Assembly (NCBI RefSeq): GCF_904849725.1
Contig: NC_058522.1
Location: 336,975,029-337,039,028 of the forward strand
Source of the DNA: Hordeum vulgare subsp. vulgare
Lineage: Eukaryota > Streptophyta > Magnoliopsida > Poales > Poaceae
DNA length: 64,000 bases
Direction: 5' to 3'
In this document: piece after piece, positions 25,049 through 37,570 of the stretch
Layout: each line of letters begins with the position of its first letter
Position numbering within the stretch: the stretch's first letter is position 1
Program-made: the position numbers and the translations under genes
The notes under the pieces: model-generated
What the model was told of the DNA's origin: nothing
The model's database searches: none
What the model saw: only the letters and a program-made list of their open reading frames with translations

Positions 25049-26573
25049 TGATACGTCCATTTTGCATCATGCTTTTATGTTGATATTTATTGCTTTATGG
25101 GCTGTTATTACACTTCACAGTACAATACTTATGCCATTTCTCTCTTATTTTATAAGGTTTTCATGAAGAGGGAGAATGCCGACAGCTGGAATTCTGGTAT
25201 GAAAAAAGATCAAGTTTGAGATACCTATTCTGCACAACTCCAAAAGCCATGACAATAAATGAGGAATTATTTGGTATTTTTAAAAAAATACTGGACGGAA
25301 GAAGTACCAGAGGGGAGCCACCGGGAGGCCACAAGCATGCCACGCGCGGCCTACCCCCTGGCCGCGCCTAGGTGGCTTGTGGGCCCCCTGTGGCCCCTCT
25401 GGATCCCATCTTTTTCTATAAGGATGGTTTCATTCCAGAAAAAAATCAAGAGGAGGCTTTCGGGAGGAATTGCCGCCGCCACAAGGCGAAGCTTGAGCAG
25501 AACCAATCTAGAGCTCCGGCAGGGCCGTCCTGCTGGGGAAACTTCCCTCCAAAAGGGGGAAATCATCGCCATCATCATCACCAACAGTCCTCTCATCGGA
25601 GGGGACTCATCACCATCAAAATCTTCATCAGCACCATCTCATCTCCAAACCCTAGTTCATCTCTTGTAACCAATCTCCGTCTCGCGACTCCGATTGGTAC
25701 TTGTAAGGTTGCTAGTAGTGTTAATTACTCTTTGTAGTTGATGCTAGTTGGATTACTCGGTGGAAGATCATATGTTCAGATCTCTAATGCTATTCAATAC
25801 CTCTCTGGTCATGAACATAATTATGCTTTGTGAGTAGTCACTTTTGTTCCTGAGGACGTGGGATAAGTCTTGCTATAAGTAGTCATGTGAATTTGGTATT
25901 CGTTCGATATTTTGATGCGTTGTATGTTGTGTTTCCCCTAGTGGTGTTATGTGAACTTCGACTACATAACACTTCACCATTATTTGGGCCTAGAGGAAGG
26001 CATTGGGAAGTAATAAGTAGATGATGGGTTGCTAGAGTGACATAAGCTTAAACCCTAGTTTATGCGTTGCTTCGTAAGGGGCTGATTTGGATCCACTAGT
26101 TTAATGCTATGGTTAGACTTTGTCTTAATTCTTCTTTCATAGTTGTGGATGCTTGCGAGAGGGGTTAATCATAAGTGGGATGTTTGTCCAAGTAAGGGCA
26201 ACACCCAAGCACCGGTCCACCCACATATCAAACTATCAAAGTAGCGAACGCGAATCACAAGAACATGATGAAAACTAGCTTGACAGATATTCCCATGTGT
26301 CCTCGGGAGCACTTCACCTCCTATAAGAATTTGTCCAGGCTTGTCCCTTGCTACAAAAGGGATTGGGCCACTTTGCTGCACCTTTGTTACTATTGTTACT
26401 TGCTACTTGCTACGAATCATCTTATCACACAACTATCTGTTACTGATAATTTCAGTGCTTGCAGAGAATACCTTGCTGAAAACCACTTGTCAGTTCCTTC
26501 TGCTCCTCGTTGGGTTTGACACTCTAACTTATCGAAAGGACTAGGATAGATCCCCTACACTTGTGGTTCATCA
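25049..26573 (+). repeat. 3' LTR of the Fatima-like element
   Basis: A 1525-bp LTR starting TGATACGTCC and ending GTTCATCA, collinear with 16691-18197. The GC-rich inverted repeat is retained at about 25307-25402. Confidence 0.92.
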
Positions 26574-27962
26574 CCTCTCATCGCTACCTTTACCAAATCG
26601 GATTCACACCTTTACTCTCACACTGTAGGACATGGACACAACCATTCTGATTCATCATCGAGATGGATCAGACCCGACACGACTCTAAGCATAGCAGGCT
26701 TTGTAAGCAAGCATGGATGAGTAAGCATAACAAGGCTTAAGCAGTTGTTACTCATGCTAAGTGGTTTCAACTATTTACTGCGACAAAGTCAGGTCATACA
26801 GAGGAATGGGTTCAACGACCGAGAACATGTAACTGTTGAATCATGTTTGTCCTAAGGCAATAAAAGACAACACGAGTGAGAGAGTGGGTTTATATCAATA
26901 TGCTCAAGGGGGTTTGCTTCCCTGAAAGTTCCGAAGATAGCAATGAGTCTTCATCAGTGTCAACGATCACATCGCCACAACCATCGTCTACCGAGGGGGA
27001 ATAGCACCGGCAAACAAGAAAGAACAATATTTACCTCACGGAAATGCAACACTATGTTGCATGATCATGACATGGTGATATGCTATTGATTGAGCTAATG
27101 CACTCCATATATTATTATTTAAATGGCATTTATTTGATTTGTCCAAAACAGGGAACAAAAGTTGTTCTAACATGCATGAAAATGGCATAATCAGATTCCT
27201 TGAATTTTTCTGATAATTTTTCATATATAATTTATTTTCATTGGAGTTACAGATTATTTATTATAATTTTTGGAAGTTTTGCTTTTATTATGGAATTATT
27301 TTAAATCCAGAAATACATTTAATGCGTCATCACTACGTCAGCATGACCTCAGCAAGTCAACTGACCCTGTCGGGTCAAACCTAACAGGTAGGGCCCATGT
27401 GTCATAGGCACAACCCTAATTTGTATTTATTTTTAAAAATTGGAAATAATTAGGTGCTCTGGGACCACCTGTCATGGACCCAGTGGATGATTAAACTAAA
27501 GAGGGGGGGGGGGGTTGGCGGCAGCTCCTCTCCGGCGACCACCCAAGGCGGCGGAGACTCGCCAGAATGGCCCTCCGTCATCGGTTGGAGGTGCCGAAGG
27601 CACCAGGGCGTAGCCCAGGTTGGGCCGCATCCATCCCGACCCAGCCACGTGCCAGGGGGTGGCCGAAACGAGGCCGGCGACGACCTCGCGTGGTGGCCGG
27701 AGTCGGCCACGGTGGGGCTATGGCCTATGTCACGGGATAGGATGGGGAGATGGGGTGAAACAGAGCGGGGCTCATGGCGGTTCCAGAGGGGGCAACGGCG
27801 ACAGTGGGGGAGCTCGGGGCAGGGCGAATCGCCATCGACGGGTTCCGATTGCCGGAGTTGGAAACGACGCCGACGAGGGCGATGCATGGGGGCTCGACTC
27901 GATTCCTTCGACTTGGAGGATGACCTCATCGATGCGGAGAAGATTGGCTGCTCGGGGAGGCG

Positions 27963-29590
27963 TGATACGTATCAAACGTATCTATAATTTTTGATGGTTT
28001 CATGCTGTTATCTTGTCTTATTTGGATGTTTTATGTCCCTTTTATATCTTTTTTGGGACTAACTTATTAATTCAGTGCCAAGTGCCAGTTCCTGTTTTTT
28101 CTGTGTTTTTGACTCATTTCAGATCTGATTTCGGAACGGAGTCCAAACGGAATAAAAACCCCGAAATGATTTTTTTCCCGAACAGAAGAAAATCAGGGGG
28201 CCTCTGGGCCAAGCCAGGTGGGCTCCAGGGAGCCCACAAGCTCCCACTCCGCCACCAGGGGGAGGCGGCGGTGTCAAGGCTTGTGGCCTCCCTGGCCGCC
28301 CCCTGACCTAGATCCTTGGCCTATATATTCCCAAATATTCAACAAAAAATCAGGGGAGCCTCGAAAATACTTCTCCACCGCCGCAAGCTTCCGTTTCCGC
28401 GAGATCTCATCTGGAGACCCTTCCCGGCGCCCTGCCGGAGGGGACTTTGGAGTTGGAGGGCTTCTTCATCATCATCATCGCCTCTCCAATGACTCGTGAG
28501 TAGTTCACTTTAGACCTACAGGTCCATAGTTAGTAGCTAGATGGCTTCTTCTCTCTCTTGGATCTTCAGTACAAAGTTCTCCATGATCTTCGTGGAGATC
28601 TATCCGATGTAATCTTCTTTGGCGGTGTGTTTGTCGAGATCCGATGAATTGTGGATTTGTGATCAGATTATCTATGATATATATTTGAGTCTTTGTCGAT
28701 TTCTTATATGCATGATTTGATATCCTTGTAAGTCTCTCCGAGTCTTGGGTTTTTGTTTGGCCAACTAGATCTATGATTCTTGCAATGGGAGAAGTTCTTG
28801 GTTTTGGGTTCTACCATGTGGTGACCTTTCCCAGTGACAGTAAGGGCAGCAAGGCAAACATCAAGTAGTTGCCATCAAGGGTAAAAAGATGGGGTTTTTA
28901 TCATTGGTTTGATGTTATCCCTCTACATCATGTCATCTTGCTTAAGGCGTTACTTTGTTCTTATGGACTTAATACACTAGATGCATGCTGGATAGTGGTC
29001 GACGCGTGGATTAATAGTAGTAGATGCATAAAGTATCGGTCTACTTGTTTTGGACGTGACGCCTATAGATATAATCATTGCGTAGATATCATCACGACTT
29101 TGCACGGTTCTATCAATTGCTCGACAGTAATTTGTTCACCCACCGTCTACTTGCTTTCATGAGAGAAGCCACTAGTAAACACTACGGCCCCCGGGTCTAT
29201 TCACATCCATCGTTTACACCTCCGCTTTTACTTTGCTTTGTTACTTTGTTGCTTTCAGTTCTCACTTGGCAAATAATCTACAAGGGATTGACAACCCCTT
29301 CATAGTGTTGGGAGCAAGCTTTTGTGTTTGTGCAGGATCTTGAGATACTCCTCCACTGGATTGATACCTTGGTTCTCAAACTGAGGGAAGTACTTACCAC
29401 CGCTACGCTACATCACCCTTTCCGCTTTGAGGGAACACCAACGCAAGGCTCCAAGGCCACGGGGGAATCCTTTGCATACTTTCCTAGGAAGTCCCGTAAG
29501 GCATAGCCGCAGCAGAAGGACCAAGCCAAGTATTCTCCCGTCGACGTGCCTATTTCTGGCGCCATTGGAAGGTCTTTTGTTGCAGTAGCA
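27963..29590 (+). mobile_element. Solo LTR of the Sabrina/WHAM-type family
   Basis: A single 1628-bp LTR, TGATACG to GTAGCA, highly similar to 4853-6479 and 10172-11794, with a perfect target duplication AGGCG at 27958-27962 and 29591-29595. The host LTR is continuous across it when compared with 3595-3615. Solo LTRs form by recombination between the two LTRs of one element, so a full element once sat here. Confidence 0.95.
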
Positions 29591-30315
29591 AGGCGTTGTG
29601 GTGGCCGGAGGCACGGTGGCGAGCATTGAGGAGAGCTCGGCAATGGCGGAGGGGAGAAAGAGAGAAGAGCAGGGGAGAAAAGAGAGGGGGAAGATCGGGA
29701 TGACTCCCATGGAGCGTATCCACTCGCCAGCTCGACGAGGAGGAGCGCCCAGGCAGGCAGCTGCGTGCTGCTGCTGTGGGAGCCGGCGGCCACCTCCTCC
29801 TCTGCCTACTGGCAGAGGTGGAAGACGACAGGGAATGGGCAATGGGCTGGGCCTGGCGAGAGCTAAGGGTTTTCTATTTTTTTATTTTTATTCGTTTCTG
29901 TTTTCTAATTCTAACATTTGTGTTTCAATTTAATAAAATAACAAGCCATTTTGTAAAACCCTAAAAATAAACAAGGGGTATATTTGGAATATTTCCAAAC
30001 TCCACAAAATTTTAGCATTTTTGAAATACCTAAAACATTTATAGCTAATTGTTTTATCCAACTTTGTAACTTTTGACGATTAATTAAAATGTCAAAAATG
30101 TTTTTAAAATGAAAGTCATCACTGAAATGTTGTTGCAAACATTTACCATAAAATTTGAACATTTTGAAAACCCTTTTGGGTTCATTGAAAATAATCTTTG
30201 TTGAACCTATTTGAGTTTTATTTGGTGCTAGGGTTTGATCATCTCCATTTCAAATTCCAAAAAAAATGCATGCGTGAATATGAAATGGCAAGCAAGGTGA
30301 ACTTGGGCTATGACA

Positions 30316-30756
30316 CCCTCACTCAAATTTCAAGAAATGTGTCCCCCTAAGTGTGCATTGTTGCGAAGGAATGTTGTTTCGAAGCACCACGTGATGATAG
30401 GGTGTGATAGATTCTAACGTTCGCATACAACGGGTGTAAGCCAGATTTACACACGCAAAATACTTAGGTTGAGTTGACGAGCCTAGCATGTACAGACATG
30501 GCTTCGGAACACGAGAGACCAAAAGGTCGAACATGAGTCGTATGGTTGATACGATCAACATGGAGATGTTCACCATTGATAACTAGTCCGTCTCACGTGA
30601 TGATCGGACACGGCCTAGTCGATGTGGATTATGTATCACTTCGATGACTAGAGGGATGTCTATCTGAGTGGCAGTTCATTAAATAATTTGATTAGATGAA
30701 CTTAACTATCATGAACTTAGTCTAAAATTGTCTTTACAATCTATATTGTAGATCCA
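30316..30756 (+). other. Copia 5' leader, second part
   Basis: The leader of the outer Copia element resumes here with the target duplication CCCTC (30316-30320) and runs to the gag start at 30757. It has no supported ORF in the sense strand. Confidence 0.8.
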
Positions 30757-33700
30757 ATGGCCCACGCACATGTCCCACTGAACTTCAATGCGTTCCTAGA
30801 GAAAACCAAGATGAAAGACGATGGAAGCAACTATGCGGACTGGGTCCGTAACTTGAGACTCATCCTCAAAGATTCCAAGAAAATGTATGTCCTTGATGCA
30901 CTGCTAGGTGAAGCACCCGTTTTCCCTGCGGCTCAAGACGTTATGAATGTCTGGCAGTTGCGTAGTGATGATTACTCCCTGGTTCAGTGCGGCATGCTTT
31001 ATAGTTTAGAACCGGGGCTTCAAAAGCATTTTGAGCAACATGGAGCATATGAGATGTTCCAAGAGCTAAAACTGGTTTTCCAAGCTCATGCCCGGGTCGA
31101 GAGATATGATGTCTCCGACAAGTTCTTCAGTTGTAAGATAGTGGAGAATAGGTTTGTCAGCGAGCACATATTCAGAATGTCTGGGTTGCACAACCGCTTG
31201 TCTCAGCTGGGAGTTAACCTTCCGGATGACTCGGTTATTGACAGAATCCTCCAATCGCTTCCACCTAGCTATAAGAGCTTTGTGATGAACTACAATATGC
31301 AAGGGATGGAGAAGACCATTCTCGAGTTGTATTCAATGCTAAAATTAGCGGAGGTGGAAATCAAAAAGGAACATCAAGTATTGATGGTGAATAAGACCAC
31401 TAGTTTCAAGAAAGGCAAGGGTAAGAAGAACTTCAAGAAGTATGGCAAAGCAGTTGTCGCGCCAGGTAACCGAGTTGCCAGGAAGAAGCCAAAGAATGGA
31501 CCCAAGCCTAAGACTGAGTGCTATTATTGCAAGGGAAACGGTCACTGGAAGCGGAACTTCCCCAAGTACTTAGCGGATATGAAGACCGACAACGTCAAAG
31601 GTATATATGGTATACATGTTATTGATATGTACCTTACCAGCGCTCGTAGTAGCTCCTTTGTATTTGATACCAGTGCAGTTGCTCACATTTGTAACTTAAA
31701 ACAGGAGCTGCAGAATAAGCGGAGGCTGGCAAAGGACGAGGTGACAATGCGCGTCGGTAATGGTTCCAAGGTCGATGTGATCGCCGTCGGCACACTACCT
31801 CTACATCTACCTTCGGGATTTGTTTTAAACCTTAATAATTGCTATTTAGTACTAGCTTTGAGCATGAACACTGTATCGGGATCTCGTTTAATGCGAGATG
31901 GCTACTCATTTAAATCTGAGAATAATGGTTGTTCTCTTTATATGAGGGATATGTTTTATGGTCATGCCCCGCTGGTCAAAGGTTTATTCTTAATGAATCT
32001 CGAACATGATGTTACACATATTCATAGTGTGAGTACCAAAACATGTAAGGCTGATAATGATAGTCCCACATACTTGTGGCACTACTGCTTGGGTCATATC
32101 GGCGTCCAACGCATGAAGAAACTCCATACAGATGGACTTTTGGAGTCTCTTGATTTTGAATCATTTGACACATGTGATCCGTGCCTCATGGGCAAGATGA
32201 CCAAGACTCCGTTCTCCGGAACAATGGAGCGAGCAACCAACTTTTTGGAAATAATACATACTGATGTATGCTATCCAATGAGCGTTGAGGCTCATGGTGG
32301 CTATCGTTATGTTCTCACCCTCAATGATGACTTAAGCAGATATGGGTATGTCTACTTAATGAAACACAAGTCTGAAATCTTTGAAAGGTTCAAGGAATTT
32401 CAGAGTGAGGTAGACAATCAACGTGACAAGAAAATAAAGTCCTTGCTATCTGATCGTGGAGGAGAATATTTGAGTCATGAGTTTGGCACAGACTTAATAA
32501 AATGTGGAATTGTTTCACAACTCACGTCGCCTGGCACACCTGAGCGTAATGGTGTGTTTGAACATCGTAATCGCACTCTATTGGATATGGTGCAATCTAT
32601 GATGTCTCTTACTGATCTACCACTATCATTTTGGGGATATGCATTGGAGACTGCCGCATTCACATTAAATAGGGCACCGTCTAAATCCGTTGAGACGACA
32701 CCGTATGCATTATGGTTTGGCAAGAAACCTAAGCTGTCATTTCTGAAAGTTTGGGGATGCGATGCTTATGTCAAAAAACTTCAACCTGAAAAGCTCGAAC
32801 CCAAATCGTAAAAGTGTGTCTTCAAAGGATACCCTAAGAAAACTATTGGGTACACCTTCTATCTCAGGCCTGAAGGCAAGATTTTTGTTGCCAAGAATGG
32901 ATCCTTTCTAGAGAAAGAGTTTCTATTGAAAGAAGTGAGTGGGAGGAAAGTAGAACTTGATGAGGTAATTGTACCCCCTCTCGAACCGGAGAGCAGCGCA
33001 ACACAGGAAAATGTTTCTGGGGTGCCTGCAACAGCTAGGGAGGAAGTTAATGATGATGATCATGAAACTTTGGATCAAGTTGCTACTGAACTTTGTAGGT
33101 CCATGAGGACACGTTCCGCACCAGAGTGGTACAACAAGCCTGTCATGGAAATCACGTTGTTGGACAATAGTGAACCTTCGAACTATGAAGTAGCGATGTC
33201 GGGCCTGGATTCCAACAAATGTCTTGAAGCCATGAAATCTGAGATAGGATCCATGCATGAGAACAAAGTATGGACTTTGGTGGACTTGCTCGATGATCGG
33301 CGGGCCATAGGAAATTAATGGATCTTTAAGAAAAAGACTGACGCGGATGGTAATGTGACCGTCTATAAGGCTCGACTTGTCGCTAAGGGTTATCGACAAG
33401 TTCAAGGAATTGATTATGATGAGACTTTCTCACCCGTAGCGATGCTGAAGTCCGTTCGAATCATGTAAGCAGTTGACGCATTTTATGATTATGAGATCTA
33501 GCAAACGGACGTCAAAACAACATTCCTTAATGGCTTTCTTAAGGAAGAATTGTATATGATACAGCCGGAAGGTTTTGTCGATCCTAAAAATGCTGACAAG
33601 GTATGCAAGCTCCAGCGCTCCATCGATGGGCTGGTGCAAGCATCTCAGAGTTGGAACATTCGCTTTGATGAGGTGATCAAAGCGTTTGGGTTTGTACAGA

Positions 33701-34683
33701 CTTATGTAGAAGCCTGTATTTACAAGAAAGAGAGTGGGAGCTCTGTAGCATTTCTCATATTATTTTTGGATGACATATTGTTGATGGGAAATGATATAGA
33801 ACTTTTGGAAAGCATAAAGGCCTATTTGAATAAGTGTTTTTCAATGAAGGGCCTTGGAGAAGCTGCTTACATATTAGGCATCAAGATCTATAGATATAGA
33901 TCGAGACTCCTCATTGGTATTCCACAAAGCATATACCTTGACAAGATATTGCATAAGTTCAATATGGATAAGTCCAAGAAGGGGTTCTTGCATGTATTGC
34001 AAGGTGTGAGATTGAGCACTGCTCAATGCCCGACCATGGTAGAAAAGATGACTACCCTCCTCTATGCTTCAGCCATAGGCTCTATTATGTATGCCATGAT
34101 GTGTACCAGACCTGATGTGAACCTTGCCATAAGTTTGGTAGGGAGGTACCAAAGTGATCTAGGAGTGGATCACTCGACAGCGGTCAAGAATATCCTTAAG
34201 TACCTGAAAAGGAGTAAAGATATGTTTCTTGTTTATGGAGGTGCCAAAGAGCTCGTCATAAAGGGTTACGTTGATGCTAGCTTCGACACAGATCCGGATG
34301 ACTCCAAGTCACAAACCGGATACGTCTATATTTTGAATGGTGGGGAAGTCAGCTGGTGCAGTTGCAAGTAAAGCATCGTGGTGGCATCTACATGTGAAGC
34401 AGAGTACATAGCTGCTTCAGAAGCAACACAGGAAGGAGTCTCGATGAAGGAGTTCATCACCTACCTAGGAGTGATTCCCAGTGCACCGGGCCCAATGACT
34501 CTCTTCTATGACAACACTGGAGCTATTGCCATTGCCAACGAGCCCAGGTTTTACAAGAAGACCAAGCACATCAGGCACCGCTTCAACTCCATTCGTGGAT
34601 ACATCCAGGATGGGGATATAGATATTTGTAAAGTACATACGGATCTGAATGTTGCAGATCCGTTGACTAAACCTCTTCCATGA
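30757..34683 (+). pseudogene. gag-pol: Copia gag-pol pseudogene (Angela/BARE-1 type), five nonsense codons, one frame
   Basis: This would encode a single polyprotein of about 1308 residues in Copia order. ATG 30757 follows the leader. Gag capsid region lies at residues 25-190. A zinc knuckle at about 255-268 reads CYYCKGNGHWKRNF, so its last cysteine is Phe. The protease core near residue 302 reads DTS instead of DTG. Integrase: H and C pairs near 440-475, then D, D and E near 501, 564 and 600 (HTDVCYP, SDRGGEY, ERNGVFEHRN). Reverse transcriptase has FLDDILL near 1003. RNase H has VDASFD near 1172 and CEAEYIAASEA. Stops are at 32809, 33316, 33466, 33499 and 34369, and no frameshift separates them. 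The natural stop is TGA 34681-34683. Confidence 0.93.
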
Positions 34684-34769
34684 GCGAAAGATGATCAACA
34701 CCAGAACTCTATGTGTGTTCGATTCATCACAATGTAACTAGATTATTGACTCTAGTGCAAGTGGGAGAC
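34684..34769 (+). other. Copia 3' untranslated segment and polypurine tract
   Basis: A short segment after the gag-pol stop. It ends in GTGCAAGTGGGAGAC (34755-34769) directly before the 3' LTR, the polypurine primer site of this family. Confidence 0.8.
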
Positions 34770-35815
34770 CGTTGGAAATATGCCCTAGAGGCAATAATAA
34801 AGTGGTTATTATTATATTTCATTGTTCATGCTATAATTGTATCAACCGGAAACTGTAATACATGTGTGAATACATAAACCGCAACATGTCCGTAGTGAGC
34901 CTCTAGTTGGCTAGCTCGTTGAACAATAGATGGTTATGGTTTCCTGGCCATGGACATTCTATGTCATTGATAACGGGATCACATCATTGGGAGAATGATG
35001 TGATGGACAAGACCTCATCCTAAGCACAACACAAGATCGTGTAGTTCGTCTGCTAGAGCTTTTATAATGTCAAGTATCATTTCCTTAGACCATGATATTG
35101 TGAAACTCCCATATACCTTAGGAGTTCTTTGGGTGTATCAAACGTCACAACTTAACTGGGTGATTATAAAGGTGCACTACACGTATCTCCGAAAGTGTCT
35201 GTTGGGTTGGTACGAATTGAGACTAGGATTTTTCGCTCCGTGTAACGGAGAGGTATCTCTGGGCCCACTCGGTAATGAATCATCATAATGAGACCAATGT
35301 GACTAAGGAGTTAGCCACGTGATCATGTGTTATGGAATGAGTAAAGAGACTTGCCGGTAACGAGATTGAACAAGGTATAGGGATACCGACGATTGAATCT
35401 CGGGCAAGTATCATAGCAGTAGACAAAGGGAATTGCATACGGGATTGAGTGAATCCTTGACATCATGGTTCATCCGATGAGATCATTGTGAAACATGTGG
35501 GAGCTAACATGGGTATACAGATCCCCCTGTTGGTTATTGGCCGGAGAGATGTCTCGGTCATGCCTACATGGTTCCCGAACCCGTAGGGTCTACACACTTA
35601 AGGTTTGGTGACGCTAGAGTTGTAATGGGAATTGTATGTGTGGATACGAAAGGTTTTTTGGAGTCCCGGATGAGATCCCGGACATCACGAGGAGTTCCGA
35701 AATGGTCCGGAGGTAAAGATTTATATATGGGAAGTCCAGTTTCAGTCATCGAAAAAGTTTCGTGGTTTATCGGTATTGTACTGGGAACACCAAAAGGGTA
35801 ACGGGAGTCCACCGG

Positions 35816-37570
35816 TGTTGGAAATATGCCCTAGAGGCAATAATAAATTGGTTATTATTATATTTCCTTGTTCATGATAATTGTCTACAATTATTCATGC
35901 TATAATTGTATTAACCGGAAACCGTAATACATGTGTGAATATATAGATCACAATCTATCCCTAGTGAGCCTCTTGTTGGCTACCTCGTTGATCAATAGAT
36001 GGTTATGGTTTCCTAGCCATGGACATTGCATGTCATTGATAACGGGATCACATCATTAGAGAATGATGTGATAGACAAGACCCAATCCTAAGCATAGCAC
36101 TAGATCGTGTTGTTCGTCTGCTAAAGCTTTTCTAATGTCAAGTATCATTTCCATAGACCATGAGATTGTACAACTCCCGGATACCGTAGGAGTGCTTTGG
36201 GTGTATCAAATGTCACAACATAACTGGGTGATTATAAAGGTGCACTACAGGTATCTTCGAAAGTATCTATTGGGTTGCACGAATCAAGACTAGGATTTGT
36301 CACTCCGTGTGAGGGAGAGGTATCTCTGGGCCCACTTGGTAATCCATCATCATATTGAGCTCAGTGTGACTAAGGAGTTAGCCACGTGATTATGTATTAC
36401 CGAACGAGTAAAGATACTTTCCGATAACGAGATTGAACAAGGTATAGGGATACCGACGATCTAATCTCGGGCAAGTATCGTACCGGTAGACAAAGGTAAT
36501 TGCATACGGGATTGATCGAATCCCCGATATCGTGGTTCATCCGATGAGATCATCGTGGAACATGTGGGAACCAACATGGATATCCATACCCCGCTATTGG
36601 TTATTGATCAGAGAGGTGTCTCGGTCATGTCTGCATGATTCCCGAACCCGCAGGGTCTACACACTTAAGGTTCGATGACGCTAGGGTTATATGGGAATAG
36701 TGTATGTGGTTACCGAAGGTTGTTCGGAGTCCCGGATGAGATCCTGGACGTCACGAGGAGTTCCGTAATAGTTTGGAGGTAAAGATTCATATATAGGCAG
36801 TCAGGATTTGATTGCTGGAAATGTTTCGGGCGTCACCGGTAATGTACCGGGACCACCGGAAGGGTTTCGGGGGTCCACCGGGAAGGGCCACCGGCCCCAA
36901 ATTGCTACATGGGCCAAAAGGTGGGTGGGAACCAGCCCCTAAGTGGGCGGGTGTGCCTCCACCATCAGCCCAAGGTGCAGCAAAGGGGTAAGGGGCCAAA
37001 CCCTAGGAGTGAAGGGGCTGCCTTGGGCCCAAAGCCCACATTGGTGCGCCACCCATCCACCCCTTAGGGCTGCCGCACCCCTTATGGTAGAAACCCAAAG
37101 AGTGGGCACCCTCCTCCCTCTCCTCCTATATATATTGGAGTATTTTGGGGCTGCAACATACAACTTCTTCCACCTCCATGGCGCAGGCCTACTCCTCCTC
37201 CTCCCCGTCCTTCGTAGAGCTTGGGGAAGCCCTGCCGGAGTACCACGCAGCTCCACCGTCACCACGCCGTCGTGCTGTCAGGGCTCTCCCTGAACCTCTC
37301 CTCCCTCCTTGCTGGATCAAGGCATTGGAGACGTCACCGGGCTGCATGTGTGTTGAATGCGGAGGCACCGTTGTTCTGTACATAGATCGGAATCCACCGC
37401 GATCTAAATCACTGCAAGTACGACTCCATCAACCGCATTCTAGCAGTGCTTCCGCTTAGCTACCTTCAAAGGTATGAAGATTCTCTACTCCTTTGATTGT
37501 TTCTGGTTTCTCCATAGATAGATCCTTGTGTGACGCAAGAAATGTTTTGAAATTACTACGATCCCCAACA
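35816..37570 (+). mobile_element. Angela-type solo LTR inserted in the outer Copia 3' LTR
   Basis: A complete 1755-bp LTR, TGTTGGAAATATG to CCCCAACA, flanked by a perfect target duplication ACCGG (35811-35815 and 37571-37575). It belongs to the same superfamily group as its host LTR, so it is a self-type nested insertion. A TATA-like TATATATATT lies at 37127-37136, preceded by a cluster of ACCGG/CCGGT palindromes (about 36830-36895). Confidence 0.95.
37127..37136 (+). promoter_or_regulatory. Probable TATA box of the Angela-type LTR
   Basis: TATATATATT in the pyrimidine-rich promoter zone of the solo LTR. The corresponding site in the older host LTR (about 37819-37828) reads CTAAATAGA and is eroded. 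Confidence 0.5.

Larger units (their letters stand above)
16691..26573 (+). mobile_element. Nested autonomous-type Gypsy element (Fatima-like), coding regions degraded
   Basis: This 9883-bp plus-strand element sits in the 5' LTR of the large Gypsy element. LTRs are 16691-18197 and 25049-26573, both starting TGATAC and ending ATCA. Target duplication is CGTCT (16686-16690) against CCTCT (26574-26578), one mismatch; the intact LTR copy near 2168 reads CCTCT. Order is LTR, primer-binding site, gag-protease, reverse transcriptase-RNase H-integrase, a further ORF, a 1.5-kb non-coding tail, polypurine tract, LTR. Protease and RT before integrase is the Gypsy order. All frames carry stops or shifts, so this copy is dead. 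By-eye LTR divergence in the first 225 bp is about 8 percent. Confidence 0.93.
477..30315 (-). mobile_element. Large non-autonomous Gypsy-type element (LARD-like), minus strand, hosting three nested insertions
   Basis: Two LTRs of about 3.8 kb (477-4294 and 14991-30315 after removal of nested inserts) flank a non-coding interior of about 3.75 kb. On the minus strand the LTR runs TGTC to GACA. A methionine-type primer-binding site (TGGTATCAGAGC) follows the 5' LTR, and a polypurine tract (AGTGGGGG) precedes the 3' LTR. No gag or pol similarity is seen inside. Long LTRs with a long non-coding centre fit large retrotransposon derivatives such as the barley Sukkula class, but the LTR ends differ from what I recall of Sukkula, so no family name is assigned. 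It needs proteins from an autonomous relative. Confidence 0.9.
14991..30315 (-). repeat. 5' LTR of the large Gypsy element, split by two nested insertions
   Basis: The LTR survives as three blocks: 14991-16690, 26574-27962 and 29591-30315, together about 3.8 kb and collinear with the uninterrupted copy at 477-4294. The first gap is the Fatima-like element 16691-26573; the second is the solo LTR 27963-29590. The outer end reads CTATGACA, followed by the target duplication CCCTC at 30316-30320. Confidence 0.9.

Noticed and set aside
25259..25737. Frames of 121-136 codons in the Fatima-like 3' LTR
   Set aside because: LTR sequence; the matching part of the 5' LTR breaks the frames.
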